NCBI GenBank assembly: GCA_965261915.1
Contig: CBDHDW010000013.1
Location: 744,001-808,000 of the forward strand
DNA from: JAIBDK01 sp965261915
GTDB taxonomy: Bacteria; Pseudomonadota; Gammaproteobacteria; Arenicellales; Poriferihabitantaceae
Direction of reading: 5' to 3'
DNA: 64,000 bases
Below the pieces are notes generated by a model, which was not told the DNA's origin, searched no databases, and worked only from the letters and a program-made list of their open reading frames with translations. Shown piece by piece: positions 27,156 to 36,421 of the stretch; within the stretch, counting starts at the first letter, position 1, and every line of letters starts with the position of its first letter. A program made the translations under genes and the position numbers.

Positions 27156-27737
27156 CTAATTCGAAACTCTGGCATCAGGGATTGGATAACCCTGGAAATC
27201 CTGAGCGGGATAAGCCTGGTGACATACGTGACAAAACCCCTTTGCGTCGACTTTTAGATTCTTACCATTTGGTTTCAACCCGGTATAGAGCCATCCTCCT
27301 GTGTCAGCTGCTTCATCGCCTACTTTCGTCATGATCAAAAGCGGCCCATTTTTAATCTTTCCACTACTTTTTATGGTGAAGTTTTCTTTTGCAATAACCG
27401 TACCAATCGGCATTTGTGATCCATCGGATTTGTACTGAACGTACTGCTCATAGCCGATATCATTCACGTAAGTCATCAAATATTGACCGCTATGAACACC
27501 GGGTGCAACAGGTCGAATTGATGCCGGTTTCCATCCACTGTATACAGCCCCTACTTCGTGACCTTTTTTTCCATACCCAGCTGCTAACACGGGATGCAGA
27601 CAGTTATAGAGCGCCGTGATTTCGTCTGCAGACAGCTCAGGACCTGCTTTTGGGGCTTTGCAGCTTGCCGCATACGTGGCACCTGATGAAAGCAACATTA
27701 CCAAACCAAGTAAAACAGTTGTTTTTATACTTTTCAT
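27156..27737 (-). CDS. Cytochrome P460-family protein
   Basis: The 193-residue protein has a signal peptide (MKSIKTTVLLGLVMLLSSGATYA) and one c-type haem motif near the C-terminus (CHVCH in GFCHVCHQAYPAQDFQGYP), with the overall layout of cytochrome P460. P460 proteins oxidise hydroxylamine or handle NO and carry a lysine-haem crosslink; the crosslinking Lys cannot be picked by eye. The frame is open to 27854, but the ATG at 27737 has GAGAG upstream and starts the signal peptide. It is transcribed alone, with its own terminator. Confidence 0.75.
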   Translation of the reverse strand: MKSIKTTVLLGLVMLLSSGATYAASCKAPKAGPELSADEITALYNCLHPVLAAGYGKKGHEVGAVYSGWKPASIRPVAPGVHSGQYLMTYVNDIGYEQYVQYKSDGSQMPIGTVIAKENFTIKSSGKIKNGPLLIMTKVGDEAADTGGWLYTGLKPNGKNLKVDAKGFCHVCHQAYPAQDFQGYPIPDARVSN

Positions 27738-27983
27738 TTCAATCTCTCTCATATTGTTGTAAATACCGTCACCGATATTGTTTACTCGGAAAATGGCAAC
27801 AAACCACGAAAACCTTATCCAGATTCGTTTGCTCTCCTGCAATAGTGACAACACAGTGAGTCTAAAGTTCTTAATTAATTTGGTTATCGGTTGCTCCCAA
27901 TATCCGGATAGCGGGATGATTTATGAAAACGTTGCAGCAGCCACTTCAGGATATAACACCTGGTACAGCAATTAACCAGAAGC

Positions 27984-29309
27984 TCACTGCCTGATGGTAT
28001 AAATTCGCGTAGCCCCTTTTCGCCCGCGTAAATTCACCTCGTCGACCTGGGTATAGTCGAATTCGCCACCCGCAGCCAGCCTGGTATTTTCGGAAACCAG
28101 AATACGTGTCCCGTAGTCCTTGTTGAGCTGTTCAAGTCTGGAGGCGATATTAACGTTGTCACCATACACAGAGTAATTTACACGTTCAGGAATTCCAACC
28201 AATCCGCCGGTAACGTTGCCAGTGTTTATTCCTATTCGGACTGCCAGATCGTGCCCAAGAAATTTTTGTTTCTCTATCATGGAAAGAATTTCCAAACCCG
28301 CATGAATGGCATTACCTGCATGACCCAAATTTTTCTTTGGAATATTGAAACTCGCCAGCATCGCATCACCTTGAAACTGGTTTATCACTCCGCCGTAGCG
28401 ATCGATGGGCTCAACTGCCACGGCAAAATAGGCGTTTAAGGTCGCGACCAGCTCTTCGGGAGACATCGACTCGCTAATGGATGTAAACGACTCCAGATCG
28501 ATAAACAGCATCGTGCATTCGTCGGATTCGGTTTTACCAAAGTCAGGCGCACTGTCACTTTCTTTGATTTGCTGTGCAATGATATCGGGGACGAATTTGG
28601 AAAGATCCTGAGCCACAGCATCATTTTGTATGGCTGATTTTAACAATCCCTGCCCTCTTCCGATTACGGTCGCGAGAATCGCGGTCACAATCAGGATGGA
28701 TATAACCTTATCCCATTCCGCGCCGATCAGGATTTTGTTACTGGTGAGATACTCTACATAGTCCCTGGTTACACTTTCCATTCCAGTTGTTGCGATGGTG
28801 TAGTACGACATCAAAAGCCACCCTGTAGCGGCAGAAAGCCCGGCAAATACAACAAAACCCGCTTCAAACCGCAGCGCACGCAGCGCGATAAAAATAAATA
28901 CATACATCAGCGTGGGCGCTTTTAAATAAAAAGCCGGGGGCTGACTGTACTGGATATGAAAACTCCAGATAAGTCCAAACAAAAGAAACATATCAATGAA
29001 GATGGAAAGAATCAGAAACCAGAAAGGCAGCTTCTTTGCATATGTCAAATATAGCCTCAGCAATGTAAAAGCAAAATAAATTGCTAAAAACCAGGGCACG
29101 GGCGTGAAACCCACATCGCCGGAAAATGCTTTGGGTGAAACGGCATACAGTGCGGCAAAGATGATCACAATCAGTAACTGCGCCCAACTAATAATCCTTT
29201 CACTTGCCAGCTGTTGATCGAGAATTTTTTGCCTTAGGCGTGTTGGTATATCATTAATTATGAGCTGCCCTGCTAACCAGTGATGTGCATGTAATATTCG
29301 ATCAAACAA
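27984..29309 (-). CDS. Membrane-bound class III adenylate/guanylate cyclase
   Basis: About 441 residues: an N-terminal half with about six hydrophobic segments, then a class III cyclase domain (TMLFIDLESFTSISE with the first metal Asp, FQGDAMLASFNIP with the second, and IGINTGNV, VYGDNVNIASRLEQLNK). This makes cAMP or possibly cGMP. The first codon is TTG. It is divergent from the glycosyltransferase pair. The sensory input through the membrane domain is unknown. Confidence 0.88.
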   Translation of the reverse strand: MFDRILHAHHWLAGQLIINDIPTRLRQKILDQQLASERIISWAQLLIVIIFAALYAVSPKAFSGDVGFTPVPWFLAIYFAFTLLRLYLTYAKKLPFWFLILSIFIDMFLLFGLIWSFHIQYSQPPAFYLKAPTLMYVFIFIALRALRFEAGFVVFAGLSAATGWLLMSYYTIATTGMESVTRDYVEYLTSNKILIGAEWDKVISILIVTAILATVIGRGQGLLKSAIQNDAVAQDLSKFVPDIIAQQIKESDSAPDFGKTESDECTMLFIDLESFTSISESMSPEELVATLNAYFAVAVEPIDRYGGVINQFQGDAMLASFNIPKKNLGHAGNAIHAGLEILSMIEKQKFLGHDLAVRIGINTGNVTGGLVGIPERVNYSVYGDNVNIASRLEQLNKDYGTRILVSENTRLAAGGEFDYTQVDEVNLRGRKGATRIYTIRQ

Positions 29310-29509
29310 AATTTAAAGACCCGGTTTCTGTGTTATTGAGCTTTGTAAGCAGATTACTGGTAAAGGTTTCATTTGAGTTGATCAACACAATCTGCATCGA
29401 ATATCACTAATCCTTCCTTAAGGTCGATTCTTTTTGATAACGATGAAACCCCTGAGTAATATATTTGACACAGTTTATCAGTTAATATTCGCACTTTATA
29501 CGGAAAAAT
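29310..29509. promoter_or_regulatory. Divergent intergenic region between the cyclase and glycosyltransferase genes
   Basis: This 200-bp AT-rich stretch separates divergently transcribed genes and must hold both promoters. A TTGACA (29463-29468) followed after about 17 bp by TTAATA/TATTCG-like hexamers is a plausible promoter for the rightward glycosyltransferases. No clear operator was seen. Confidence 0.35.
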
Positions 29510-30712
29510 TTGTTGAACACCACTTTGGACAGATTAAAGAACGCAAAAGTTCTCATGTACAGCCATGACAGTTTTGGTCTCGGCCATTTACGACGCTGTC
29601 GGGTGATAGCACATTCCCTTGTGGATCAATACAAAGGACTGTCGGTGCTGATTATTTCCGGATCTCCCATCATCGGTCAGTTTGACTTCAAGGCACGTGT
29701 CAACTTCATAACCGTACCCAGTGTTGTCAAACTCAGAAATGGAGACTATACCTCGCTCGCATTACACGTCGATATCGCCGAAACCATGGAGATGCGAAAA
29801 TCCATCATCCAGCAGGCTGCTGAAACATTCAAACCTGATATCTTCATTGTAGACAAGGAACCTCTGGGGCTTCGCGGCGAAGTGGAAACCACTCTTTCAT
29901 GGCAACAACAGCGCGGCGGCATTAATGTACTTGGATTAAGAGATGTTATGGATGACTCAGAAGCGCTTCAAAACGAATGGCAACGAAAAAATGTTCTCCC
30001 GGCGTTAGAGAGCCTGTATCACGAAATTTGGGTATACGGCAGTGAATCCATCGGCAACCCGATTCAAGGTATTGAAATATCCACTCAGGCTCAAAAAAAG
30101 ATGAAATATCTTGGCTATCTCAAACGATCGATGCCCAGTGCAGGACAAATCGCCAATCGATACAAAAACAGGCAATACCTGCTCGTTACTCCCGGTGGCG
30201 GCGGAGACGGAGCGTTACTCATTGATTGGGTGCTAAGAGCCTACGAATCGAATCCAGACTCAGACGATGAATTACTGCAGTCCATTGTTATGCTCGGGCC
30301 TTTTATGTCTAATTCCGCTCAAAAACAGTTTCGTTCGCGCGCCAGAAAAATTCAAAAAGTACATATCGAAGTGTTCGACAATCAAATTGAATTGCTTATG
30401 ATGAACGCTCAGGGAATTGTAGCAATGGGCGGTTATAACACGTTTTGCGAAATTCTGTCATTTGACAAGAAAGCGATTCTGGTACCCAGAGAAACCCCCA
30501 GGCTGGAACAGAAAATACGAGCGGACTATGCAGTAGAAAGAAATCTGGTTGGCGTTTTGCGTTATCAGGACTGCGAAGATAGTGCTCTGATGCTGCAAGC
30601 ATTAAAACAACTACCCAATCAGCCAGTTCCATCAAGCCAGTCATCAGACAAACTGCTAACCGGCTTAAACAGTATTAACAATAGAGTGGCAGAAATGCTC
30701 TCAGATAAATAG
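29510..30712 (+). CDS. GT-B-fold glycosyltransferase (MurG-like)
   Basis: The 400-residue protein starts with YSHDSFGLGHLRRC, the N-terminal GT-B nucleotide-sugar transferase pattern, has a TPGGGGDG glycine-rich loop at the domain junction, and a C-terminal AMGGYNTFCEIL motif like the donor-binding segment of MurG-type enzymes. The start is TTG (29510); no upstream ATG fits. The next gene encodes a paralogue 10 bp away. The acceptor is unknown. Confidence 0.75.
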   Translation: MLNTTLDRLKNAKVLMYSHDSFGLGHLRRCRVIAHSLVDQYKGLSVLIISGSPIIGQFDFKARVNFITVPSVVKLRNGDYTSLALHVDIAETMEMRKSIIQQAAETFKPDIFIVDKEPLGLRGEVETTLSWQQQRGGINVLGLRDVMDDSEALQNEWQRKNVLPALESLYHEIWVYGSESIGNPIQGIEISTQAQKKMKYLGYLKRSMPSAGQIANRYKNRQYLLVTPGGGGDGALLIDWVLRAYESNPDSDDELLQSIVMLGPFMSNSAQKQFRSRARKIQKVHIEVFDNQIELLMMNAQGIVAMGGYNTFCEILSFDKKAILVPRETPRLEQKIRADYAVERNLVGVLRYQDCEDSALMLQALKQLPNQPVPSSQSSDKLLTGLNSINNRVAEMLSDK

Positions 30713-30722
30713 TCCCCAGGAT

Positions 30723-31874
30723 TTGAAACGGGTTCTAATTTATGTCCAACATCTGTTGGGTGTAGGACATCTGAAACGCATTGAGATAATTGCGGACGCA
30801 CTGGCGGAACAGCAGTTTTCGGTTACGGTGTTAACGGGTGGCCTGGGTGCGCCAAAATTTAGCAATCCACATATATCCGTTGTTCACTTGCCTGGTATAC
30901 AGTCCGATGCGAGTTTTAGCGGGTTATATGATGAAAATGGAGAGCGAATTGATGATGCGTTTAAGGAAAACCGTATATCGATCATTCTTGATGCTGTTAA
31001 AGTAAGCAGTCCTGAGATTGTGATTGTTGAAACATTCCCATTTGGACGTCGTCAATTAAAGTTTGAAATATTGCCGTTAATCAAAGCTGTCCGAAATCAG
31101 GACAGCACACCGGCAAAAATATTTTGCTCAATAAGAGACATTATCCAACCCATTACCATGCAATCCAAGATTGATGAGGTGACGAAGTTATTGGCTGATG
31201 AATTCGACGCCATATTGGTTCATGGCGATCCTCAGTTAATCCGATTCGAGGAAAGCTGTCATTTTACGGCTCGTTTTACCGAAAAAATTCGCTACACCGG
31301 GTATATAACAAGCGGCTTAAGCGCTGAGAATAATACCAACCACCGATCAAAATCGATTGTCGTTTCCGCAGGTGGCGGGGCAGTCGGATTGAACCTTTAC
31401 AAGCAATCTTTAAGTGTTGCTGAAAATTTTGATGTTGATTTTCAATGGTATTTTCTTATCGGTCACAACATCAGGCATACAGACTTCGATCAGCTTTGCA
31501 CTCATCGAAAAAGCAATATACAAGTTGAACGTAATCGAGAGGACTTTTTTAATCTGCTGTGCCGGGCTTCAGTATCGATCTCACAGGGCGGATATAACAC
31601 CACCATGGATATTCTCCGATCCGGCATTCAGGCAATCGTTATTCCATTTGAGGGGAGCGGTGAAACGGAACAGTTAACCCGGACGCAAAAGCTGGCAAAC
31701 ACCTCTCAAATCCAGATGATCCGGGAAAAAGAATTAACCTTCGAATCACTGGATGGAAAATTGCGCCAGGCCTTGACCCCTGTTTCAGATTCTGCACTCA
31801 CAGTCACACCAGCAATCAATCTCGACGGTGCCGATAGAGTTGCAGAGATTATCAGGTCATTTGATAAAAATTGA
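30723..31874 (+). CDS. Second GT-B-fold glycosyltransferase (MurG-like)
   Basis: The 383-residue paralogue of the preceding gene has VQHLLGVGHLKRIEI at the N-terminus, SAGGGAVGLN in the linker and SQGGYNTTMDIL in the C-terminal donor domain. It too uses TTG as start, with AGGA upstream. The stop codon is followed directly by an IS1595 element, whose duplicated target includes the stop. The tandem pair probably acts on one glycan. Confidence 0.75.
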   Translation: MKRVLIYVQHLLGVGHLKRIEIIADALAEQQFSVTVLTGGLGAPKFSNPHISVVHLPGIQSDASFSGLYDENGERIDDAFKENRISIILDAVKVSSPEIVIVETFPFGRRQLKFEILPLIKAVRNQDSTPAKIFCSIRDIIQPITMQSKIDEVTKLLADEFDAILVHGDPQLIRFEESCHFTARFTEKIRYTGYITSGLSAENNTNHRSKSIVVSAGGGAVGLNLYKQSLSVAENFDVDFQWYFLIGHNIRHTDFDQLCTHRKSNIQVERNREDFFNLLCRASVSISQGGYNTTMDILRSGIQAIVIPFEGSGETEQLTRTQKLANTSQIQMIREKELTFESLDGKLRQALTPVSDSALTVTPAINLDGADRVAEIIRSFDKN

Positions 31875-32907
31875 CCTAATTACCACTATAGATAAGTCGC
31901 TCTACCCCGTATATAATAACAGTCTATCTATTTAATTCGTAAGGGGGTATGTCATGGCGCGTAATAAGGTGCAATTCCAGAAAGGGGTTAGTCTGAACGA
32001 TTTTATCAAACAGTACGGTACCGAAGACCAATGCTTCGATGCGCTTTATGCTTGGCGGTGGCCCAAAGGGTTCCAGTGTCCGGCCTGTGGTCACGACAAG
32101 TGCTGCCAGCTGACCATCCGTAAACTTCAGCAGTGCAATCGCTGCAATCGCCAGACATCACTGACGGCTGGAACGATCTTTGAATCCACCAAACTACCAC
32201 TCACGCTATGGTTCCAGGGTATCTATCTGATTACACAGGACAAGAAAGGCATCTCGGCCATGAAACTGCATCGTCACCTGGGTATTTCCTACAATGCCGC
32301 TTGGCGAATGAAGCACAAGCTTATGCAGGTGATGATGGAGCGGGATCACAATAACAAACTATCCGGGTTGATTGAATTGGATGATGCTTACTTGGGCGGC
32401 GAGCGTAGCGGGTGCAAGCCGGGACGTGGTGCTGCCGGTAAGACGCCTTTTGTGGCGGCGGTGGAGACCACCGCCGAACATTGCCCAATTCGGGTTAAGT
32501 TATCGGTCGTAAAAGGTTTTCGCACAGAAGCGATTAAGTCATGGAGTCAGCAACATCTGACCGAGGGCAGTACTGTTATCTCCGATGGTTTGGCGTGCTT
32601 TAATGCCGTTGTCGAGGCCGGTTGCTTGCATGACAAGATTGTGTGCGGCGGCGGGAGAGCGTCTGTCGAAAAACCCGAGTTCTATTGGGTCAATACGATT
32701 CTGGGTAACTTAAAGAGTTCATTACGCAGTACCTATCATGCTATTCGACCTAAATATGCTCAGCGATACTTGTCGGAATTTCAGTATCGTTTCAATCGTC
32801 GTTTTGATTTGAACGACCTCATTCCCAGGCTTGCTTGTGCGGCACTCAGGACGCCACCGATGCCGGAAAACTTGTTGAAGATAGGATTGGGTTAGATGGT
32901 AATTAGG
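31875..32907 (+). mobile_element. Intact IS1595-family insertion sequence
   Basis: Ends carry inverted repeats starting CCTAATTACCA (left 31875; right inverted, ending 32907). Both flanks show the same 8-bp target duplication aaaattga (31867-31874 and 32908-32915), as expected of IS1595 elements. The element is 1033 bp long with one transposase gene. Confidence 0.92.
31954..32895 (+). CDS. IS1595-family transposase
   Basis: The 313-residue protein has an N-terminal zinc ribbon (CPACGHDKCC, then CNRCNRQTS) and an ISXO2-like DDE/N domain (GLIELDDAYLGGER, ISDGLACFNAV, then SVEKPEFYWVNTILGNLKSSL). A near-identical but broken copy lies at 35681-36251. The gene looks intact. Confidence 0.92.
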   Translation: MARNKVQFQKGVSLNDFIKQYGTEDQCFDALYAWRWPKGFQCPACGHDKCCQLTIRKLQQCNRCNRQTSLTAGTIFESTKLPLTLWFQGIYLITQDKKGISAMKLHRHLGISYNAAWRMKHKLMQVMMERDHNNKLSGLIELDDAYLGGERSGCKPGRGAAGKTPFVAAVETTAEHCPIRVKLSVVKGFRTEAIKSWSQQHLTEGSTVISDGLACFNAVVEAGCLHDKIVCGGGRASVEKPEFYWVNTILGNLKSSLRSTYHAIRPKYAQRYLSEFQYRFNRRFDLNDLIPRLACAALRTPPMPENLLKIGLG

Positions 32908-32915
32908 AAAATTGA

Positions 32916-33368
32916 TATCCGGATAAAATGGGAAATCGGAGTGAAGACGGAGCCAGGCAGCCATGCTCAAAAAGATAAGTTATAACCGAATCTGGTGTTT
33001 AGACGGTTGAAAAAAAGCGGCATCTTTCTTTTTGCGTCCAATATTCGATGGTTTATGCCAGAAATGCTTATTTTCGCATTAAACAAGGTTATTTCACCTG
33101 CCTGCTTTTCATAAGAATCATTTTTTACCCGTACACGACTCAAAAGGCTCAATAGTGGCTGGTAAGCCAGCGTTTCTTGCACAGTCCCGCCTGTGGTTGG
33201 TGTGCTATTGGATGCGACAAAGATAGCGGGCGATGGACAGCCAACCCAGCCGTCTTTCCTGCGCAAGCAGGAATCCAGTAAAACAGCCAAACCCGCAAGG
33301 GTTTCCATATAACACGACCCGCGTGGTTTCCGAACCTGCCAACCGAAAACTGCCCCCTGATAAGATAC
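32916..33368. other. Intergenic segment with a dispersed repeat
   Basis: No gene is convincing here. At about 33250-33300 a sequence with TCCTGCG, GGAATCCAGTAAAA and CGCAAGG matches, with a few changes, the opposite strand at about 61255-61312. It looks like a small dispersed repeat of the palindromic, extragenic kind. Short ORFs through it are spurious. Confidence 0.5.
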
Positions 33369-33791
33369 TCCTGACTTCGACGGTCAACCCTCATAAGTCA
33401 TTGATTTATAAAGAAAACACAAAAATACCTAGGCACTATAAATGCCCAGATATTGAAGGATTATGTCAATTAGTACAGTGGGTAAGCTGTGGTGGTCGCT
33501 TTTAATCCCATCACAGCATAGATTTTTTTTGCTTCTGGATTGATTTGAGCAGGCATGACATAACGCTGTTTGGTGCGCTTGTGTTTGAACACACTATGTT
33601 GCACATGAATCAAGGCATTACGAATAACTTCAGGGGATAAGGCTTTGTGTTGCAGCTTGATTCGATACATTAGCTGTCTGATGCAGGCAAAAGCCATGAA
33701 CGAAATAGCAATGTGGGCACGCACCCTGGAAGGTGTCCAGTGGTAGATAGGGCGTACTTTTAAGTCATGTTTAGTGATGCGGAAACTTTCT
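33369..33791 (-). mobile_element. Inverted 3' fragment of an IS1634-type element
   Basis: This minus-strand piece encodes the last 105 or so residues of the transposase that is complete at 33928-35580 (SFRITKHDLKVRPIYHWTPS to AYPLY) plus its downstream end. It begins at TCCTGACTTCGACGGT (33369-33384), the same end sequence as in the full copy, and stops exactly where the full copy's left end begins. The few substitutions show it is a close relative rather than a very recent duplicate. Confidence 0.75.
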
Positions 33792-35680
33792 TCCTGACTT
33801 CGACGGTCCACCCCACGCAGATCGCCTACAGCCCAGTCAATACGGGGGTCTTCTGTTGAGATCGATTTGTAGTGCCTATCTTAATATTTGTGTTGATTTT
33901 GGCAATAGCATGGTGTAAGCTCACCCCATGTTTGTTCGCGTTAAATCTACACCCAATAGCCCAAGACAATCGGTTCAGATTGTTTCATCTGTGCGCGTCG
34001 GCGATAAGGTCAAGCAAAAGATTGTCCGTTATATCGGCATTGCCATGGATGACGATGAGTTAGTGCGATTGAAAGCGCTGGCCGAAGTCGTCAAGGCGAA
34101 GCTTGAAGCCCAACACCAGCCCGGTTTGTTTCCGCCTGAGGCGGTCGCCAAACAAGTTATTGAAGCGAAAGCAGCCCAAGCGTCTAAAGCCACCTTGAAT
34201 GTTGATCTGAGGCAGATGGTGGAAGAACAACGGGTGGTGCTGGGCATCCATGAGGTGTATGGCGCGGTCTATCGCCAGTTGTCGTTCGATACCCTGTTGC
34301 CGCAAAAGAAGTATCGTGCCTCCACAGAAGCACTGTTTCATTGTGTGATGGCACGCATTGCCAATCCTAAAAGTAAGCGCGGCAGTGTGCAGCAGCTGGA
34401 GCAGGACTTTGGCGTTTCTTTGTCCTTAGAGAAAGTTTATCGGATGATGGATCAGCTGGACGATAACACCATCAGTCGGCTACAAGCGATGACCTGTGAA
34501 GGTACGCGATCCTTGTTACCTGGTGCGTTGGATGTGTTGTTTTTTGACTGTACGACACTGTATTTTGAGTCTTTCAAGGAAGACGAATTAAAACAAAATG
34601 GCTACAGCAAGGACTGTAAATTCAATCAGCCGCAAGTATTGCTGGCTTTGCTGGTCACCCATGAAGGCCTGCCGGTCGGCTACGAAGTGTTCCCCGGTGC
34701 TACTTTCGAGGGCCATAGCCTAATCAGCGTTTTGCAGACGTTGCAGGCGCGCTATGATGTCAGGAAAATGATCTTTGTCGCTGATCGGGGCATGCTGAAT
34801 GAAGACAATCTAAGCGCCCTGGATGAGGCGGGCGCTTATTACATTGTTGGGGCGAAACTAAAACAATTGCCAAGTGCACTACAAACCAAAGTATTGGATA
34901 AATCAGCTTATCAGGCGCTCGATAAAGGCGCATCAAGCGCAGCCGAGCTGACACACAAGAAGAGACGGCTCATTGTCTCACATTGTCCAAAGCGTGCGGA
35001 TAAAGATCAACATGACCGACAAAAGGCGGTCGATCGGCTCATCAAGAAAATAGGTAAAAGCCAGAATCCCAAGGACTTATTAAATAACTACGGCTATAAA
35101 AAGTTTCTGATTATCAAAGGAAAAACCAGCCTGAGTATCAACCAGGATAAAATTGATGCCGAAAGCCGCTGGGACGGCTTGCATGGGGTGATTACCAATT
35201 TGCCCGATACGCCGCACCAGGAAGTGCTATCACACTATCGCGGCTTATGGCAGGTTGAGGAGAGTTTCCGCATCACTAAGCACGACTTGAAAGTACGCCC
35301 CATCTATCACTGGACACCCTCAAGAGTGCGTGCCCACATCGCCATTTCGTTCATGGCTTTTGCCTGCATCAGACAGCTAATGTATCGAATCAAGCTACAA
35401 CATAAAGCCTTATCCCCTGCTGTTATCCGTAATGCCTTGATTCATGTGCAACACAGCGTGTTCAAACACAAGCGCACCAAACAGCGTTATGTCATGCCTT
35501 CTCAAATCAATCCAGAGGCAAAAAAAATCTATGCTGTGATGGGATTAAAAGCGATTACCACAGCTTACCCACTGTACTAATTGACATAATTCTTCAATAT
35601 CTGGGCATTTGTAGTGCCTAGGTATTTTTGTGTTTCCTTATAAATCAATGAGTTATGAGTGTGAACCGTCGAAGTCAGGA
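33792..35680 (+). mobile_element. IS1634-type insertion sequence
   Basis: A 16-bp TCCTGACTTCGACGGT at 33792-33807 is repeated in inverted orientation at 35665-35680, bracketing a complete transposase gene; these are the likely terminal inverted repeats. A 14-bp direct repeat (ATTTGTAGTGCCTA) also occurs inside both ends (33865 and 35607). No matching target duplication flanks it, so the locus has been rearranged. The exact ends are inferred. Confidence 0.65.
33928..35580 (+). CDS. IS1634-family (IS4 superfamily) transposase
   Basis: The 550-residue protein has an IS1634-like N-terminus (MFVRVKSTPNSPRQSVQIVSS), a DDE domain with FFDCTTLYFES, VADRGMLNEDN and the Glu-bearing YRGLWQVEESFRITK, and an intact frame. 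It should encode an active transposase if the termini are functional. Confidence 0.85.
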   Translation: MFVRVKSTPNSPRQSVQIVSSVRVGDKVKQKIVRYIGIAMDDDELVRLKALAEVVKAKLEAQHQPGLFPPEAVAKQVIEAKAAQASKATLNVDLRQMVEEQRVVLGIHEVYGAVYRQLSFDTLLPQKKYRASTEALFHCVMARIANPKSKRGSVQQLEQDFGVSLSLEKVYRMMDQLDDNTISRLQAMTCEGTRSLLPGALDVLFFDCTTLYFESFKEDELKQNGYSKDCKFNQPQVLLALLVTHEGLPVGYEVFPGATFEGHSLISVLQTLQARYDVRKMIFVADRGMLNEDNLSALDEAGAYYIVGAKLKQLPSALQTKVLDKSAYQALDKGASSAAELTHKKRRLIVSHCPKRADKDQHDRQKAVDRLIKKIGKSQNPKDLLNNYGYKKFLIIKGKTSLSINQDKIDAESRWDGLHGVITNLPDTPHQEVLSHYRGLWQVEESFRITKHDLKVRPIYHWTPSRVRAHIAISFMAFACIRQLMYRIKLQHKALSPAVIRNALIHVQHSVFKHKRTKQRYVMPSQINPEAKKIYAVMGLKAITTAYPLY

Positions 35681-36251
35681 ATAACAAACTATCCGGGTTG
35701 ATTGAATTGGATGATGCCTATCTCGGCGGCGAGCGTACTGGGTGCAAGCCGGGACGCGGTGCTGCGGGTAAGACACCTTTTGTGGCGGCGGTGGAGAGCA
35801 CGGGCGACCATTGCCCGATTCGGATTAAGTTGTCGGTCGTAAAGGGTTTTCGCACCGAAGCGATTAAGTCATGGAGTCAGCAACATCTGACCGGGGCAGT
35901 ACCGTTATCTCCGATGGCTTGGTGCGCTTTAATGCCGTTGTCGAGTCCGGTTGCTTGCATGACAAGATTGTGTGCGGCGGCGGGAGAGCGTCTGTCGAAA
36001 AACCCGAGTTATTGAGTTCTATAATTAGGTGGGTCAATACGATTCTGGGTAACTTAAAGAGTGCCTTACGCAGTACCTATCATGCTATTCGACCTAAATA
36101 TGCTCAGCGATACTTGGCAGAATTTCAGTATCGTTTCAATCATCGTTTTGATTTGAGCGGACTCATTCCCAGACTTGCTTGCGCGGCACTCAGAACGCCA
36201 CCGATGCCGGAAAACTTGCTGAAGATAGGCTTGGGTTAGATGGTAATTAGG
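35681..36251 (+). pseudogene. Truncated and frame-shifted second IS1595 element
   Basis: From 35681 the sequence matches the 3' 55% of the IS1595 element at 31875-32907 and ends with its right terminal repeat (tggtaattagg, 36241-36251). The 5' part is replaced by the IS1634-type element. A 1-bp deletion near 35894 and a small insertion near 36012-36030 split the frame into pieces (35698-36015 and 35871-36239). It cannot encode a transposase. Confidence 0.88.
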
Positions 36252-36376
36252 TATATTTTAGACTTTCACGAAAACCAACGGCTGCTGTTACAACCTCTAA
36301 TATCCAATGAATTATCGAGTAACCAATATAATATATGCCAACTCGAAAAGTTTTGGGAGAACTTATGGATCAGCAC

Positions 36377-36405
36377 AAAAAAACCCGGATTTTCGGGGCT
36401 TTTTT
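36377..36405 (-). terminator. Terminator after glnT
   Basis: A CCCG/CGGG stem flanked by A-run and T-run (A7...T6) lies about 15-45 bp past the minus-strand stop at 36422. Its symmetry could also stop rightward transcription coming from the IS elements. Confidence 0.7.
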
Positions 36406-36421
36406 GTAATACGAATTAGCA

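Noticed and set aside
32967..33394. Minus-strand ORFs containing a PACAGKTAGLA-like stretch
   Set aside because: They are translations of the dispersed repeat and of an IS end, without homology or start signals.
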